A stretch of DNA of 64,000 bases from contig NZ_AQUY01000003.1 of the NCBI RefSeq assembly GCF_000372445.1, positions 186,001 to 250,000 of the forward strand. Reading direction: 5' to 3'. The notes under the pieces are model-generated. The model was not told where the DNA came from. It ran no database searches and saw nothing but the letters and a program-made list of their open reading frames with translations. This document shows positions 45,892 to 54,842 of this stretch, piece after piece (the first letter of the stretch is position 1; each line of letters opens with the position of its first letter). The stretch comes from Corynebacterium ulceribovis DSM 45146 (lineage in GTDB: Bacteria; Actinomycetota; Actinomycetes; Mycobacteriales; Mycobacteriaceae). The position numbers and the translations under genes were made by a program.

Positions 45892-45942
45892 ACCGAGCCA
45901 GCTCGTACCAAAAACCCGGCCAACGCAGCACGCCAATCCGAC
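45892..45942. repeat. 51-nt tail copy 2, after type A module
   Basis: The second copy of the tail found after module 1, with three substitutions; the small palindrome is reduced to GAGCCAGCTC. Confidence 0.85.
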
Positions 45943-46117
45943 TGAAGTCCCAAGTAAGAGGCCCACAGCGACTGCGCGAGTTCTACCCCAAAACGGCAAA
46001 GCGACGCACCGCAACGTCAAAAAGCAAAATGCCAGCCGCTCCGCGGCTGACAGTAAGACCATTAGAGGGGCGTAAAGCACATAGTCGCAAGCGCCACGGG
46101 GTTCGCTCACCTGGGCA

Positions 46118-46187
46118 GATCACTTTCGCACTGCCAAAGTGGGAGACATTCGTGAATCTCGACAGTTATGGCAGTGCGAAAGTGATC
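46118..46187. repeat. 70-nt inverted-repeat module 4 (type B)
   Basis: Perfect 19-base arms identical to module 3 around a type B centre (AAGTGGGAGACATTCGTGAATCTCGA). Preceded by ACCTGGGCA. It ends 30 bases before the end of the convergent accD3 gene. ACGTCAAAAAGC follows at 46191-46202 and also occurs at 46014-46025. Confidence 0.9.
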
Positions 46188-46216
46188 ATTACGTCAAAAA
46201 GCCCTAACGCCCCGAC

Positions 46217-47767
46217 CTACAGCGGCGCAATCAGGTGGCGCTTCGGGTTGTCGGCCTTTTCCTTCGTGCGCAGCTGGCGCAGCGCCTGGCGCAGCCGCAC
46301 GCGGGTCTCCGACGGCTGAATCATCGCGTCAACGTAACCGCGCTCTGCCGCCATGTACGGGCTGGTCATGTTCTCGTTGTAGAAGCTCATGAACATCGCC
46401 TTCGCCATCGGCCGCTGCTCCTCCGGCATCTCCGCAAGCTGACGGCCATAAACCATCACGGCCGCAGCATCGGCACCCATCACCGCAATCTGCGCAGTTG
46501 GCCACGCAAAGTTCATGTCGGCGCCCATGTTCTTCGACCCCATCACCGCGTACGCACCGCCATAGGCCTTACGCACAATCACGGTGACAATCGGCACAGA
46601 CGCCTCCACCATCGCGAAACCAAGCTTCGCACCACGGTGAATAATGCCCTGGCGTTCCTGCTCCACACCCGGCAAGTAACCCGGCGTATCCACAACGAAC
46701 ACCAGCGGGATGCGGTAAGCATTGCAGATACGGATGAAACGCGCGGCCTTCTCCGCCGCCGCGGCATCAATACAACCAGCCAGGTGCATCGGCTGGGACG
46801 CCACCACGCCAACACTGGAACCATCAATGCGGGCAAAACCGGTAATAATATTCGGCCCGTACTCCGGCATGACCTCGACAAAGTCTTCGGTGTCGAAGAT
46901 GCGGACCAGCACGTCCATCATGTCGTAGCCCGCGTTCGGGTCATCCGGCAGCAGCGTGTCCAGTTCCAGGTCGCGGTCAGTTTCACTGTCGTCCGGTGCC
47001 CACACCTGCGGCACTGGCTCCCACACGGAGGTTGGCAGGTGGTCCAGCAGGTCCTTGACGTAGTCGAAGGCCTCGGACTCTTCCGCTGCGACGTAGGAGA
47101 CGTTGCCGGCCGCGGCGGTTGCCTGCGCGCCACCAAGCTCCTGCGGGGTGATGTCCTCGCCGGTCACGGACTTAATCACCGCTGGGCCGGTCACATACAT
47201 TTCGGTACGGCCATCAACGGCGACAACAAAGTCATTCGTCACCGGCGCATACACCGCGCCACCTGCACATTTACCGAGCATCAGGGAAATCTGCGGCGAC
47301 TGACCCGACAGCGGCAACTGCCGCCGCGCAATCTCGGAGTACATCGCCAGCGACGTCACCGCATCCTGAATACGCGCGCCACCGGAATCCTGAATACCGA
47401 CCACCGGGCAACCGAGCTGGCTTGCACGGTCCAGCAGGTTGCACACTTTCCGGCCGAAGGTCACACCAACGGAGCCACCATAAACGGTCTTGTCGTGTGC
47501 ATACACCGCAATCGGCCGACCGCCGACCCGACCAAAGCCACACACCACACCGTCGGAGTAAGGCGCATCCGGGTCACCCGGGGTGCGACCCAAGGCACCG
47601 ATTTCCACGAAGGAGCCTTCATCGACCAGCTGCGCGATGCGTTCACGCGGGCTGGTGTCGCCGGCTTCGTCGCGGCGCGCTTTCGCCCGCTCGGAGCCAG
47701 GGTCCTGCGCCTGCTCGAGCCGGGCGCGCAGGTCAGCTAGCTTTTCCGCCATGGTCGATGCGGTCAC
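46217..47767 (-). CDS. accD3: acyl-CoA carboxylase carboxyltransferase subunit AccD3
   Basis: A biotin-dependent carboxyltransferase of 516 residues that, with an AccA-type biotin subunit encoded elsewhere, carboxylates the acyl-CoA used as the alpha-branch donor in mycolate condensation. The oxyanion-forming glycine pairs are visible: GGARIQDAV with GKCAGGAVYAP in the N domain, and GYLPGVEQERQGIIHRGAK with RKAYGGAYAVMGSK in the C domain. It lies 6 bases downstream of pks13 in the same operon, which identifies the D3 isoform of corynebacteria. GTG at 47767 follows GGGAAG; ATG at 47752 is an alternative. The product is cytoplasmic. Confidence 0.95.
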   Translation of the reverse strand: MTASTMAEKLADLRARLEQAQDPGSERAKARRDEAGDTSPRERIAQLVDEGSFVEIGALGRTPGDPDAPYSDGVVCGFGRVGGRPIAVYAHDKTVYGGSVGVTFGRKVCNLLDRASQLGCPVVGIQDSGGARIQDAVTSLAMYSEIARRQLPLSGQSPQISLMLGKCAGGAVYAPVTNDFVVAVDGRTEMYVTGPAVIKSVTGEDITPQELGGAQATAAAGNVSYVAAEESEAFDYVKDLLDHLPTSVWEPVPQVWAPDDSETDRDLELDTLLPDDPNAGYDMMDVLVRIFDTEDFVEVMPEYGPNIITGFARIDGSSVGVVASQPMHLAGCIDAAAAEKAARFIRICNAYRIPLVFVVDTPGYLPGVEQERQGIIHRGAKLGFAMVEASVPIVTVIVRKAYGGAYAVMGSKNMGADMNFAWPTAQIAVMGADAAAVMVYGRQLAEMPEEQRPMAKAMFMSFYNENMTSPYMAAERGYVDAMIQPSETRVRLRQALRQLRTKEKADNPKRHLIAPL

Positions 47768-47773
47768 TGGTGT

Positions 47774-50700
47774 CTACTTCCCGTCGTTGTTTCCGTCGTC
47801 TTTTCCACCGCGGAGCTGCGCAATTCGTTCCGAAAGCCGCGCCCCGACGGTCGAAATTTCTGGCTCATCCACAACGGCAAGGTGGTCGCCGCGCAGCTGA
47901 ACAATTTCCAAGTCTTCGACGATAGCCGACCAACCGCCATCTGGGTCAATCTGGGCGTAGCGCGGTTCCAGCTCCACGGCCCCGTCATGCATCCGCTCGG
48001 CACGGAATAGCACCACCGGCGCAGTGACATCGGCCCAATCCGCCAGCTCAACCTTGTCCAGCTCCCGGTTGTCGACAAACGACGCCCGCTGATGCTCCAG
48101 CACCCCGCCGGACAGGCCAGTGGTTCCCGAGTCCATCATCTTGAGCATTTCAAACAGCTGCTCAGTGAACGCTTCCTCACCCTGCTCTTCGAGCATGTCG
48201 TGCGGCACTTCCATCGCCAGACCATACGTCTTGTTGGCGAACGCGGCGTAGCGGTCCCAGCGTGCGTGCAGCTCTTCGGTGGTGTTTGGAATAGGTTCCG
48301 ATGGCTTGACGGTATCCAGGAGGGCAATCAGGTCGACCGTTACTCCAAGTTCGGGCTTGTTGACGAGTTGGTGCGCAACTTCATACGCCAGAGCGCCACC
48401 GAGTGACCAGCCACCGAGCACAACCGGACGGCCATCGCTGTAGCGCTGAATATCCGTCAGGTACTGGGCGGCGCGGTCTTGAATGCCACCTTCGACACGC
48501 TCAATGCCGTAGACCGGTACGTCCTCTGGCAGGCGGCGCATCAGTGGCTGGTACACCGCGGAGGAGCCACCAGCTGGGTGGAAGAGGAATACCGATGGTG
48601 CGTCGGAGCCTTCCGCGCGTTCGCGCAGGACGCGAACATTGCCGTCGACGTCGGTTTCCAGGTGTGGTCGAACCACTTCCGCCAGTGACTCCAGCGTCTT
48701 GGCGCTGGTGACTGCGTCAACTGGAATGTCCGCGGCGACACGTTCGGACAGGCGGGCAGCCAGAGCGGTCGCGGTATCGTCATCAAGCTCAGGCAGTGCG
48801 TTCGTCACACCACCAGCAGATTTACCGGTGATGGTGGCCCAGGTACCGAAGACGAGGCGTTCGGTGGCGTCACGTGGCGCAACACCCAACCCTTCGACCG
48901 TCGAACCGGATGGCTCGGCGTCATTTTCGGCAGCCGGGTCAGACTTCGCGGCTGCTGCCACAGCTTCGGCAGCTGCGTCAGTGCCCTTCTGCTTATCGGC
49001 CACCATCTGCTCCACCAATGCGATGGAATCAGCGACGGAGGCATCACGCAGTGCCTGGACCTGCAGAGACGGCAGACCAAAGTCGTGCTCAATGCGGTTT
49101 TTAATCCGCATACCCATCAGGGAGTCCAAACCAAGGTCGATCAGTGGCAGTTCCAGCGGGAGGTCATCGATTTCGTAACCCATCGCTTCCGAAACAATGA
49201 CACGCAGGTGATCGGCCACGCTCACGCCGGACTCTGGGGTCCACGCTGGTGCCGCCGCTGCAGTTGCGGTTGGCATACCCGGAGTGGACGGAGTCTGTTC
49301 GTCAACAAGCGCGGAAGTGGTACCGGTGGTGCCGCCGACTGGGCTGGCAACCTGGGCCACCGCGGCGTTGACCTCCGGCAGATTGCCCTTGACGACCGCG
49401 GCTTCCGCCAGCAGCGCCATTGGCTCACCCGCACTGAACACCTGGACGGTGGCACCGGCAAGGTTCGGGGTGACAATCGTGGTCAGGTCGCCGGAAGCAG
49501 GCAGCTCAGAGTACTCCTCCAGCGCAATGACCTGACCCGAAGGCAGCGACTGCTCCACCGCAGAATCAATTAGACCGCCAAGCGACGGCACGATTTCGGC
49601 GTGACCGGCAAACGCAATCCGACCATCCGGCAGCTGCACCTTCGACCCCGGCATAGCAGCCCGGCCCGACGAAGACGGGCGCGCCGCAGTCCAGTACTTC
49701 TGGTGCTTCCAGTGGACGCCCGGCACTGCCGCAGACTTACCCGGGCCAACCAGACGAGCAAGGTCAATGTCTTCGCCGAGGGCGTACAGCTTCGCCAGTG
49801 CGTCCAGCAGCGAGTCGGTGGCGTCTTCCTTGCGCTTCATCAGGTGAATCATGGTGCCGTCGACGCCCGCCATCATGGTGGTGATCATCGTTGGCATCAG
49901 CGCCACCGGGTTCGGGCTGAACTCCACAAAGGTGGTGTGGCCCTGCGCGGCCGCCAACGCAATCGCATCGGAGAACCACACTGGCTTCGAGGTGCAGCGC
50001 ACGAAGTAGTCCGCAGTGTGCAGCGTTTCGCCGACCTTGTATTCGCGGCCGCGGTCCACCGAACTAAACAGTGGCACCTGCAGCGGCTGCGGCGTGATGT
50101 CGGAAATCTCAGCCCACAATTCCGCCAGAATTGGGTCCAGCATGGAGGTGTGGCCCGCGCCCTTCACATTCAGCAGGCGCGCGAACTTGCCCTGGCCTTC
50201 CAGGTATTCCACCATCGCGACGACCTTTGGTCGCGGGCCACCCACGGTGCACATGGTTGGCGCGGAGTACACGGCAGGTTCGACACCGGCGAAATCTGGG
50301 TGGTCGGCAATGAACTGGTCCAGCTCTTCGACGGAGAACTCCACCACAGCCATCGCACCGAGCTCATCTTCAGCGAGCATGCCTTCGCCCTCGCCCATCA
50401 GGCGGGAACGGTGGCAGGCGATGCGGATGGCATCGCGCCAGCTCAGGCCACCAGTGGCATAGGCGGCAGCGATTTCACCCATCGACATGCCCACCACGGC
50501 AGCTGGTTTCGCGCCGAGTTCATGCATCAAATCAATCAAGGCCAGCTGAATCGCGGTGATCCCGACCTGGGCAGTTTCCGTGCCGTAGGTCTGTTCGTCA
50601 TCAAGCACCAGGTCAACCAACGACCACCCGGACTCAAAGCGGATGACCTCGTCGATGCGGTGCAGCGCGTTAGCGAAAAACGGTGACAGTTCGTACAGTT

Positions 50701-52765
50701 CCTTCGCCATCTTGCGGTGCTGGCCACCAAAACCGGAGAAAATCCACACCGGGCCGGCGGCGAGCGGCGCATCATTCGACGCGATTTCTGGGCTCTTCTG
50801 CCCCTCAGCGACCTTATCCAGCAGCGCAATTGCCTGCTCAGTGTCGCCAGCCGGAACCACCGCACGGGAGCGGCCGTTATTGCGCTTTGCCAGCGCGCGG
50901 GCGACGGTCACCAGGTCTGGGCCCTTGCGGCCGTTCGCGGTTTGCTCCCGCAGCCAGGTCGCCAGGTCCGCGGCAGCTAGGCGGCGGCGCGACGGCAACA
51001 GGCCAGAGACTGGCAGCAGCACAGCCTTCGGGTTCGGCAGGATTGGCAGCTGCTGTGGGTCAAGGTCTGGGCAGCCGATTTCCAGTTCCGCGGTCGTTGC
51101 GGTTGGTGAAATGGCTGGGGTCTTCTTCTTGCGTGGGGCTTCTTCCACCACGACGTGCGCGTTGGTGCCACCAAAGCCGAAGGCGGAAACACCGGCGACG
51201 GCCTTGCCGGAGTAGCGCGGCCACTCGCGTGGGTCCTCGACGACCTCTAGGCGGCCACCGTCGAAGTCAACGTATGGGTTCGGGCCGGCGTAGTGCAGCG
51301 ACTGCGGTAGCGCATCTTCCTGCATCGCGCGCACGACCTTAATCAGGCCAGCGACACCGGCAGCGGCTTCCGTGTGACCAAAGTTGGTCTTTGCCGAGCC
51401 CAGCAGCGTTGGGGTGGTTGCTGGTCGGCCGTGGCCAAGCACGGTGGCCAGTGCGGACGCTTCAATTGGGTCACCGAGGATGGTGCCGGTGCCGTGCGCT
51501 TCAACGTAGTCGACCTTCGTTGGGTCAATACCGGCGTCGGCGTAGGCGCGGCGTAGGACGTCCACCTGCGCGTCTGGGTTAGGTGCGGTCAGGCCGTTGG
51601 AGCGGCCGTCGGAGTTCACCGCGGAGCCCTTAATCACGGCGAGGACATTGTCGCCGTCGCGTTCGGCATCTTCCAGGCGCTTCAGGATGACAACGCCGGC
51701 GCCGTCGGAGCGGACGAAGCCGTCTGCGTCGTTGGAGAAGGCGTGGATTTTGCCGGTTGGGCTGAACACGCCGAGTTGGCCAAAAGCGGTGGTGGCGAAT
51801 GGGTTCGCCAGAATGTTGACGCCACCTGCGACGGCAACTTCAGCTTCTTGCATGCGCAGCGCCTGGGCGGCCTGGTGGATGGCCACCAGAGAGGAGGAGC
51901 ATGCGGTGTCGACGGCGACGGATGGGCCGCGGAAGTCGAAAGCGTAGTTCAGGCGGTTGGCGATGATCGCGGTGGAGTTACCGGTCAGCGCATATGGGTG
52001 GGCGTGCTCCGGGTCGCCGGAAATGAGCATGCCGTAGTCATTGTTGGTGCTGCCCATGAATACGCCGACTGGTTCGCCGCGCAGGTCAGATGGTCGCAGC
52101 TGAGCGTGCTCGAGGGCTTCCCAGGTCAGTTCCAGCAGGATGCGCTGCTGGGGGTCCATGTTGGTGGCTTCCAGCGGCGATAGGCCGAAGAATTCTGGGT
52201 CGAAGCTTTCGATGTCGTCGAGGTAGCCGCCGCGGGTGTCGGTTTCGGCGAGCTTAGCGACGACGGTGTCCTGCATCGCGTATTCGGACCAGCGGCCTTC
52301 CGGCACCTCGGTGATCCCATCGCGGCCTTCAATGAGCATCGACCACATCTCGTCGACATTGTTGGCGCCTGGGTAGCGGCCGGCCATGCCGATGACGGCG
52401 ATGTCCATGTCGGTTAGCGAGGAGTCCACGCGTTTGCGCAGCGCTGTCGCAGAAGCGTGCTTTTTGACGTAAGCAGCACTGTCGGCTTCTGCTTGCGCGG
52501 CGTCTGGTCCGTCAACAAGCCGTTGGGCAAGCAGGGAAATAGTCGGGTATTCGTAGGCCAATGTGGCGTCGAGTCGCACTCCGACGAGGTTTTCGAGTTC
52601 GCCGGAGAGGACCACGACATCGCGGGAGGACAGACCGAAGTCTTCCATTGGACGATCATCAGTGACCTCTGCGGCGTCTAAGCCAGTGTTGCTCACAATC
52701 CACGCGCGTAGCCATTCGCGGAGCTGAGAAACGGAGAGCTCAGTGCCAGCTTGAAAATCGTCCAT
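47774..52765 (-). CDS. pks13: polyketide synthase Pks13 (mycolate condensase)
   Basis: A type I polyketide synthase of 1663 residues that condenses two fatty acyl chains and transfers the product to trehalose. Domains in order: N-terminal acyl carrier domain (DFGLSS, Ser47); ketosynthase about 120-545 (DTACSSS, Cys289; VEAHGTGT; NFGHTEAAAG); acyltransferase about 640-970 (GMSMGE, Ser761); C-terminal carrier domain (DLGLDSLMG, Ser1215); and thioesterase-like domain about 1370-1640 (GGWSLGG, Ser1454; RGDHLAVVD). All catalytic residues are present and the length suits the family. The ATG at 52765 lies 27 bases after fadD32. Phosphopantetheinylation of both carrier serines is required in known homologues. 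Confidence 0.97.
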   Translation of the reverse strand: MDDFQAGTELSVSQLREWLRAWIVSNTGLDAAEVTDDRPMEDFGLSSRDVVVLSGELENLVGVRLDATLAYEYPTISLLAQRLVDGPDAAQAEADSAAYVKKHASATALRKRVDSSLTDMDIAVIGMAGRYPGANNVDEMWSMLIEGRDGITEVPEGRWSEYAMQDTVVAKLAETDTRGGYLDDIESFDPEFFGLSPLEATNMDPQQRILLELTWEALEHAQLRPSDLRGEPVGVFMGSTNNDYGMLISGDPEHAHPYALTGNSTAIIANRLNYAFDFRGPSVAVDTACSSSLVAIHQAAQALRMQEAEVAVAGGVNILANPFATTAFGQLGVFSPTGKIHAFSNDADGFVRSDGAGVVILKRLEDAERDGDNVLAVIKGSAVNSDGRSNGLTAPNPDAQVDVLRRAYADAGIDPTKVDYVEAHGTGTILGDPIEASALATVLGHGRPATTPTLLGSAKTNFGHTEAAAGVAGLIKVVRAMQEDALPQSLHYAGPNPYVDFDGGRLEVVEDPREWPRYSGKAVAGVSAFGFGGTNAHVVVEEAPRKKKTPAISPTATTAELEIGCPDLDPQQLPILPNPKAVLLPVSGLLPSRRRLAAADLATWLREQTANGRKGPDLVTVARALAKRNNGRSRAVVPAGDTEQAIALLDKVAEGQKSPEIASNDAPLAAGPVWIFSGFGGQHRKMAKELYELSPFFANALHRIDEVIRFESGWSLVDLVLDDEQTYGTETAQVGITAIQLALIDLMHELGAKPAAVVGMSMGEIAAAYATGGLSWRDAIRIACHRSRLMGEGEGMLAEDELGAMAVVEFSVEELDQFIADHPDFAGVEPAVYSAPTMCTVGGPRPKVVAMVEYLEGQGKFARLLNVKGAGHTSMLDPILAELWAEISDITPQPLQVPLFSSVDRGREYKVGETLHTADYFVRCTSKPVWFSDAIALAAAQGHTTFVEFSPNPVALMPTMITTMMAGVDGTMIHLMKRKEDATDSLLDALAKLYALGEDIDLARLVGPGKSAAVPGVHWKHQKYWTAARPSSSGRAAMPGSKVQLPDGRIAFAGHAEIVPSLGGLIDSAVEQSLPSGQVIALEEYSELPASGDLTTIVTPNLAGATVQVFSAGEPMALLAEAAVVKGNLPEVNAAVAQVASPVGGTTGTTSALVDEQTPSTPGMPTATAAAAPAWTPESGVSVADHLRVIVSEAMGYEIDDLPLELPLIDLGLDSLMGMRIKNRIEHDFGLPSLQVQALRDASVADSIALVEQMVADKQKGTDAAAEAVAAAAKSDPAAENDAEPSGSTVEGLGVAPRDATERLVFGTWATITGKSAGGVTNALPELDDDTATALAARLSERVAADIPVDAVTSAKTLESLAEVVRPHLETDVDGNVRVLRERAEGSDAPSVFLFHPAGGSSAVYQPLMRRLPEDVPVYGIERVEGGIQDRAAQYLTDIQRYSDGRPVVLGGWSLGGALAYEVAHQLVNKPELGVTVDLIALLDTVKPSEPIPNTTEELHARWDRYAAFANKTYGLAMEVPHDMLEEQGEEAFTEQLFEMLKMMDSGTTGLSGGVLEHQRASFVDNRELDKVELADWADVTAPVVLFRAERMHDGAVELEPRYAQIDPDGGWSAIVEDLEIVQLRGDHLAVVDEPEISTVGARLSERIAQLRGGKDDGNNDGK

Positions 52766-52792
52766 GAAAGTTGTCGTCTTTCCTCTAACTAA

Positions 52793-54628
52793 TTAATTGT
52801 CGAACTTGCCGTCAATAAAGGCCTGACGTGCTGGTCGACGTGCAATTTTACCTGCGGAGCTTCGTGGGATCAGGTTCTGGTCCACGATCCGTACATCGCT
52901 CGGGACGATGCCGTGCGTTGCAGATACTGCAGATCGAATTGCAGCGATAGCTTCTTCATCCCCTTCTGGGGTTGCATTGAAGTTTCTTTCTGCAATGATA
53001 ACCAACTTTTCCACGTCGTCGCCCGGAATGGTAAACGCCGCGACCACAGCGGGCAGCACTTGCTTGGTAGCTGCTTCCGCGGTGTATTCCACGTCCTGTG
53101 GGTAGTGGTTACGGCCAGCGATGACAATCAGGTCCTTGATGCGACCAGTGATGTGGATTTCGTCGTACAGGAAGCAGCCTAGGTCGCCGGTGGCCACCCA
53201 GTTCGCATCGTCTGCGACGCCTTCGGCGCGGGAGTTTTCCGCGCGGCGGCCAGCGAGCTTGTTGTGGAACGCTTCTGCCGACTTTTCTGCGTCGGTGATG
53301 TAGCCTGCTGGGACGTTGTCACCGGTCAGCCACAGTTCACCAATCAGACCATCGTCGAGCTCAACCTTGGTTTCCGGGTCGACCACGATGAGGTGCTGCG
53401 GCTTCGCCACCGAGCCATTGGACATCAACGGCACCGAGTTCTCGGAGTTCGCCGCTACTTCTTGCGGCTTACCGGCGTTGAGGGAGTCGCGGTCCACCCA
53501 AGTCACGCGTGGATGCACGCCCAGCTGTGGCGTGGTGACCAGCAGCGTTGCTTCGGACAGGCCGTAGGACGGACGCAGTGCGTCGTCGCGCAGGCCGAAT
53601 GGGGTGAAGTTCGCGAGGAATTCGCGGGTGGCCTTTTCGGTGACTGGCTCGGAGCCAATGACGATTGCTTCCACACCGGTCAGGTCCAAGGACTCGCCTT
53701 CGCCTGGCTTGCCGAAACGGTTGGCCAGCTCCAGTGCGAAGTTCGGGATGACGGTGTAGATGTGCTCTTCGTCATTGCGCTTGTTCATCTGTTCCAGCCA
53801 ACGCTCTGGGTGCTGGATGAAGTCGCGTGGGCTCATCAAGGTCACTGGCAGGCCCATCGCCACCACGAGGGTGCCCAGCACGCAACCGAGGTTGTGGTGC
53901 ATCGGCAGCCAGGTCACCAGGCGCAGCGGCAGCTTCAGGTGCACCGCACCGAATACCTGGAAGACGTTGGACAGCACCGAACGGCTGGTGATGTCGACGC
54001 CTTCTGGGTTGCGGGAGGAACCAGAGGTGAACATGAGGAATGCGCGGTCGTCGAGGCCCACTGCCCACTTCGGGTCTTCCGCGAAGGAGACGTAGGACTC
54101 CGCCAGAGAGCTTGGGATGGCGTCCACTGCGAGGATGCGCGGACGCTCGGCTGCTGGTCGGTCAGCGAACAGGGCACGAACCTGCGGTGCGGAGACCTTG
54201 TTGGTCAGCACAATATCCACTGGGACGCGTTCCAGCACGGAAGCAAGGTGGTCGCCGTGGCCCGGCTCCTTCGGGTCGTAGAGCGGCATGCCGGTCATAC
54301 CGGCGTACATGGTGCCCAGGAAGCCGAAGAGGTACTCCGGGGAGTTTTCCATCAGGCAGGCAACCTTGGCACCTGGCTGACCAATCTGCTGCAGGCGGGC
54401 GGCGACAGCTTTGATGCGCTGGTTGACGTCCCGCTTGGTGTAAATTACCTGCTCGCCATCACGCGATTCGGAGTAGTCCCAGTACTCGATCTGTGGCTCG
54501 TCAGAGGTGCCGCGCATTTCGTTGACTGCGACCAGCATTTCTGCCAGGTTTGGGATGGAGAAGTCCGGCGGGAAGTTAAATTCGCCGTTTTCATCCAAAA
54601 ACTGCTGCAACAGCATGTTCAGATCCAT
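52793..54628 (-). CDS. fadD32: long-chain acyl-AMP ligase FadD32
   Basis: An adenylate-forming enzyme of 611 residues that activates the meromycolate-type fatty acid as acyl-AMP and loads it on the N-terminal carrier domain of Pks13. Motifs: the P-loop-like FTSGSSRNPEGV (about 200-211), YGLSEATLLV (about 348-357), the hinge GDLGCFLYDEIHITGRIKDLI in part, and RNHYPQDVEYT, the FAAL-type C terminus. The ATG at 54628 follows AGGAGCACC. It is the first gene of the fadD32-pks13-accD3 operon; the 214-base gap upstream contains the promoter and the terminator of the preceding gene. Confidence 0.97.
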   Translation of the reverse strand: MDLNMLLQQFLDENGEFNFPPDFSIPNLAEMLVAVNEMRGTSDEPQIEYWDYSESRDGEQVIYTKRDVNQRIKAVAARLQQIGQPGAKVACLMENSPEYLFGFLGTMYAGMTGMPLYDPKEPGHGDHLASVLERVPVDIVLTNKVSAPQVRALFADRPAAERPRILAVDAIPSSLAESYVSFAEDPKWAVGLDDRAFLMFTSGSSRNPEGVDITSRSVLSNVFQVFGAVHLKLPLRLVTWLPMHHNLGCVLGTLVVAMGLPVTLMSPRDFIQHPERWLEQMNKRNDEEHIYTVIPNFALELANRFGKPGEGESLDLTGVEAIVIGSEPVTEKATREFLANFTPFGLRDDALRPSYGLSEATLLVTTPQLGVHPRVTWVDRDSLNAGKPQEVAANSENSVPLMSNGSVAKPQHLIVVDPETKVELDDGLIGELWLTGDNVPAGYITDAEKSAEAFHNKLAGRRAENSRAEGVADDANWVATGDLGCFLYDEIHITGRIKDLIVIAGRNHYPQDVEYTAEAATKQVLPAVVAAFTIPGDDVEKLVIIAERNFNATPEGDEEAIAAIRSAVSATHGIVPSDVRIVDQNLIPRSSAGKIARRPARQAFIDGKFDN

Positions 54629-54803
54629 GGTGCTCCTAAGTTAGCTACGCGTGTTGGTTTATGGAATTTAGCTAGTAACGAAGCGCAGTCCGTTAGTAGT
54701 TACTTCGACTAAACGCTATCGCATATTACTTTTGCTGTAGAAACTCTTTGCAAAACTACTCGGTTTTCATACATTTCCGGTAATCGTGCTAACCCCGCGC
54801 GGC

Positions 54804-54827
54804 AAAAGGCCAGCGAATCAACTGGCC
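54804..54827 (-). terminator. terminator after the cutinase-like gene
   Basis: GGCCAG (54808-54813) and CTGGCC (54822-54827) form the stem; on the minus strand the stem is followed by TTTT (54804-54807). It lies 15 bases after the stop of the cutinase-like gene and separates it from fadD32. Confidence 0.75.
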
Positions 54828-54842
54828 ACGCCACCGGAACGC

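Larger units (their letters stand above)
45417..46216. other. 800-base gene-free interval holding the 70-nt repeat array
   Basis: The interval separates two convergent transcription units (GT87 ending at 45416 and accD3 ending at 46217). It contains a terminator, four 70-nt modules and two copies of a 51-nt tail. Short open frames cross it on both strands; the two minus-strand ones are built of the repeats themselves, lack ribosome binding sites and resemble each other only because the DNA does. Confidence 0.75.

Noticed and set aside
45452..46110. Two minus-strand open frames (45452-45760 and 45769-46110) with similar internal segments
   Set aside because: Their similarity comes from the duplicated 121-base DNA repeat. 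They run through the inverted-repeat arms and the terminator, have no ribosome binding sites and no recognisable domain.
45553..46187. CRISPR array
   Set aside because: The units are long inverted repeats with only two alternating centre types, not short direct repeats with unique spacers of constant length, and no cas gene is present.
47774..52765. Antibiotic-type polyketide cluster
   Set aside because: The domain order (carrier-KS-AT-carrier-TE) and the accD3/fadD32 neighbours define Pks13 of mycolate synthesis.
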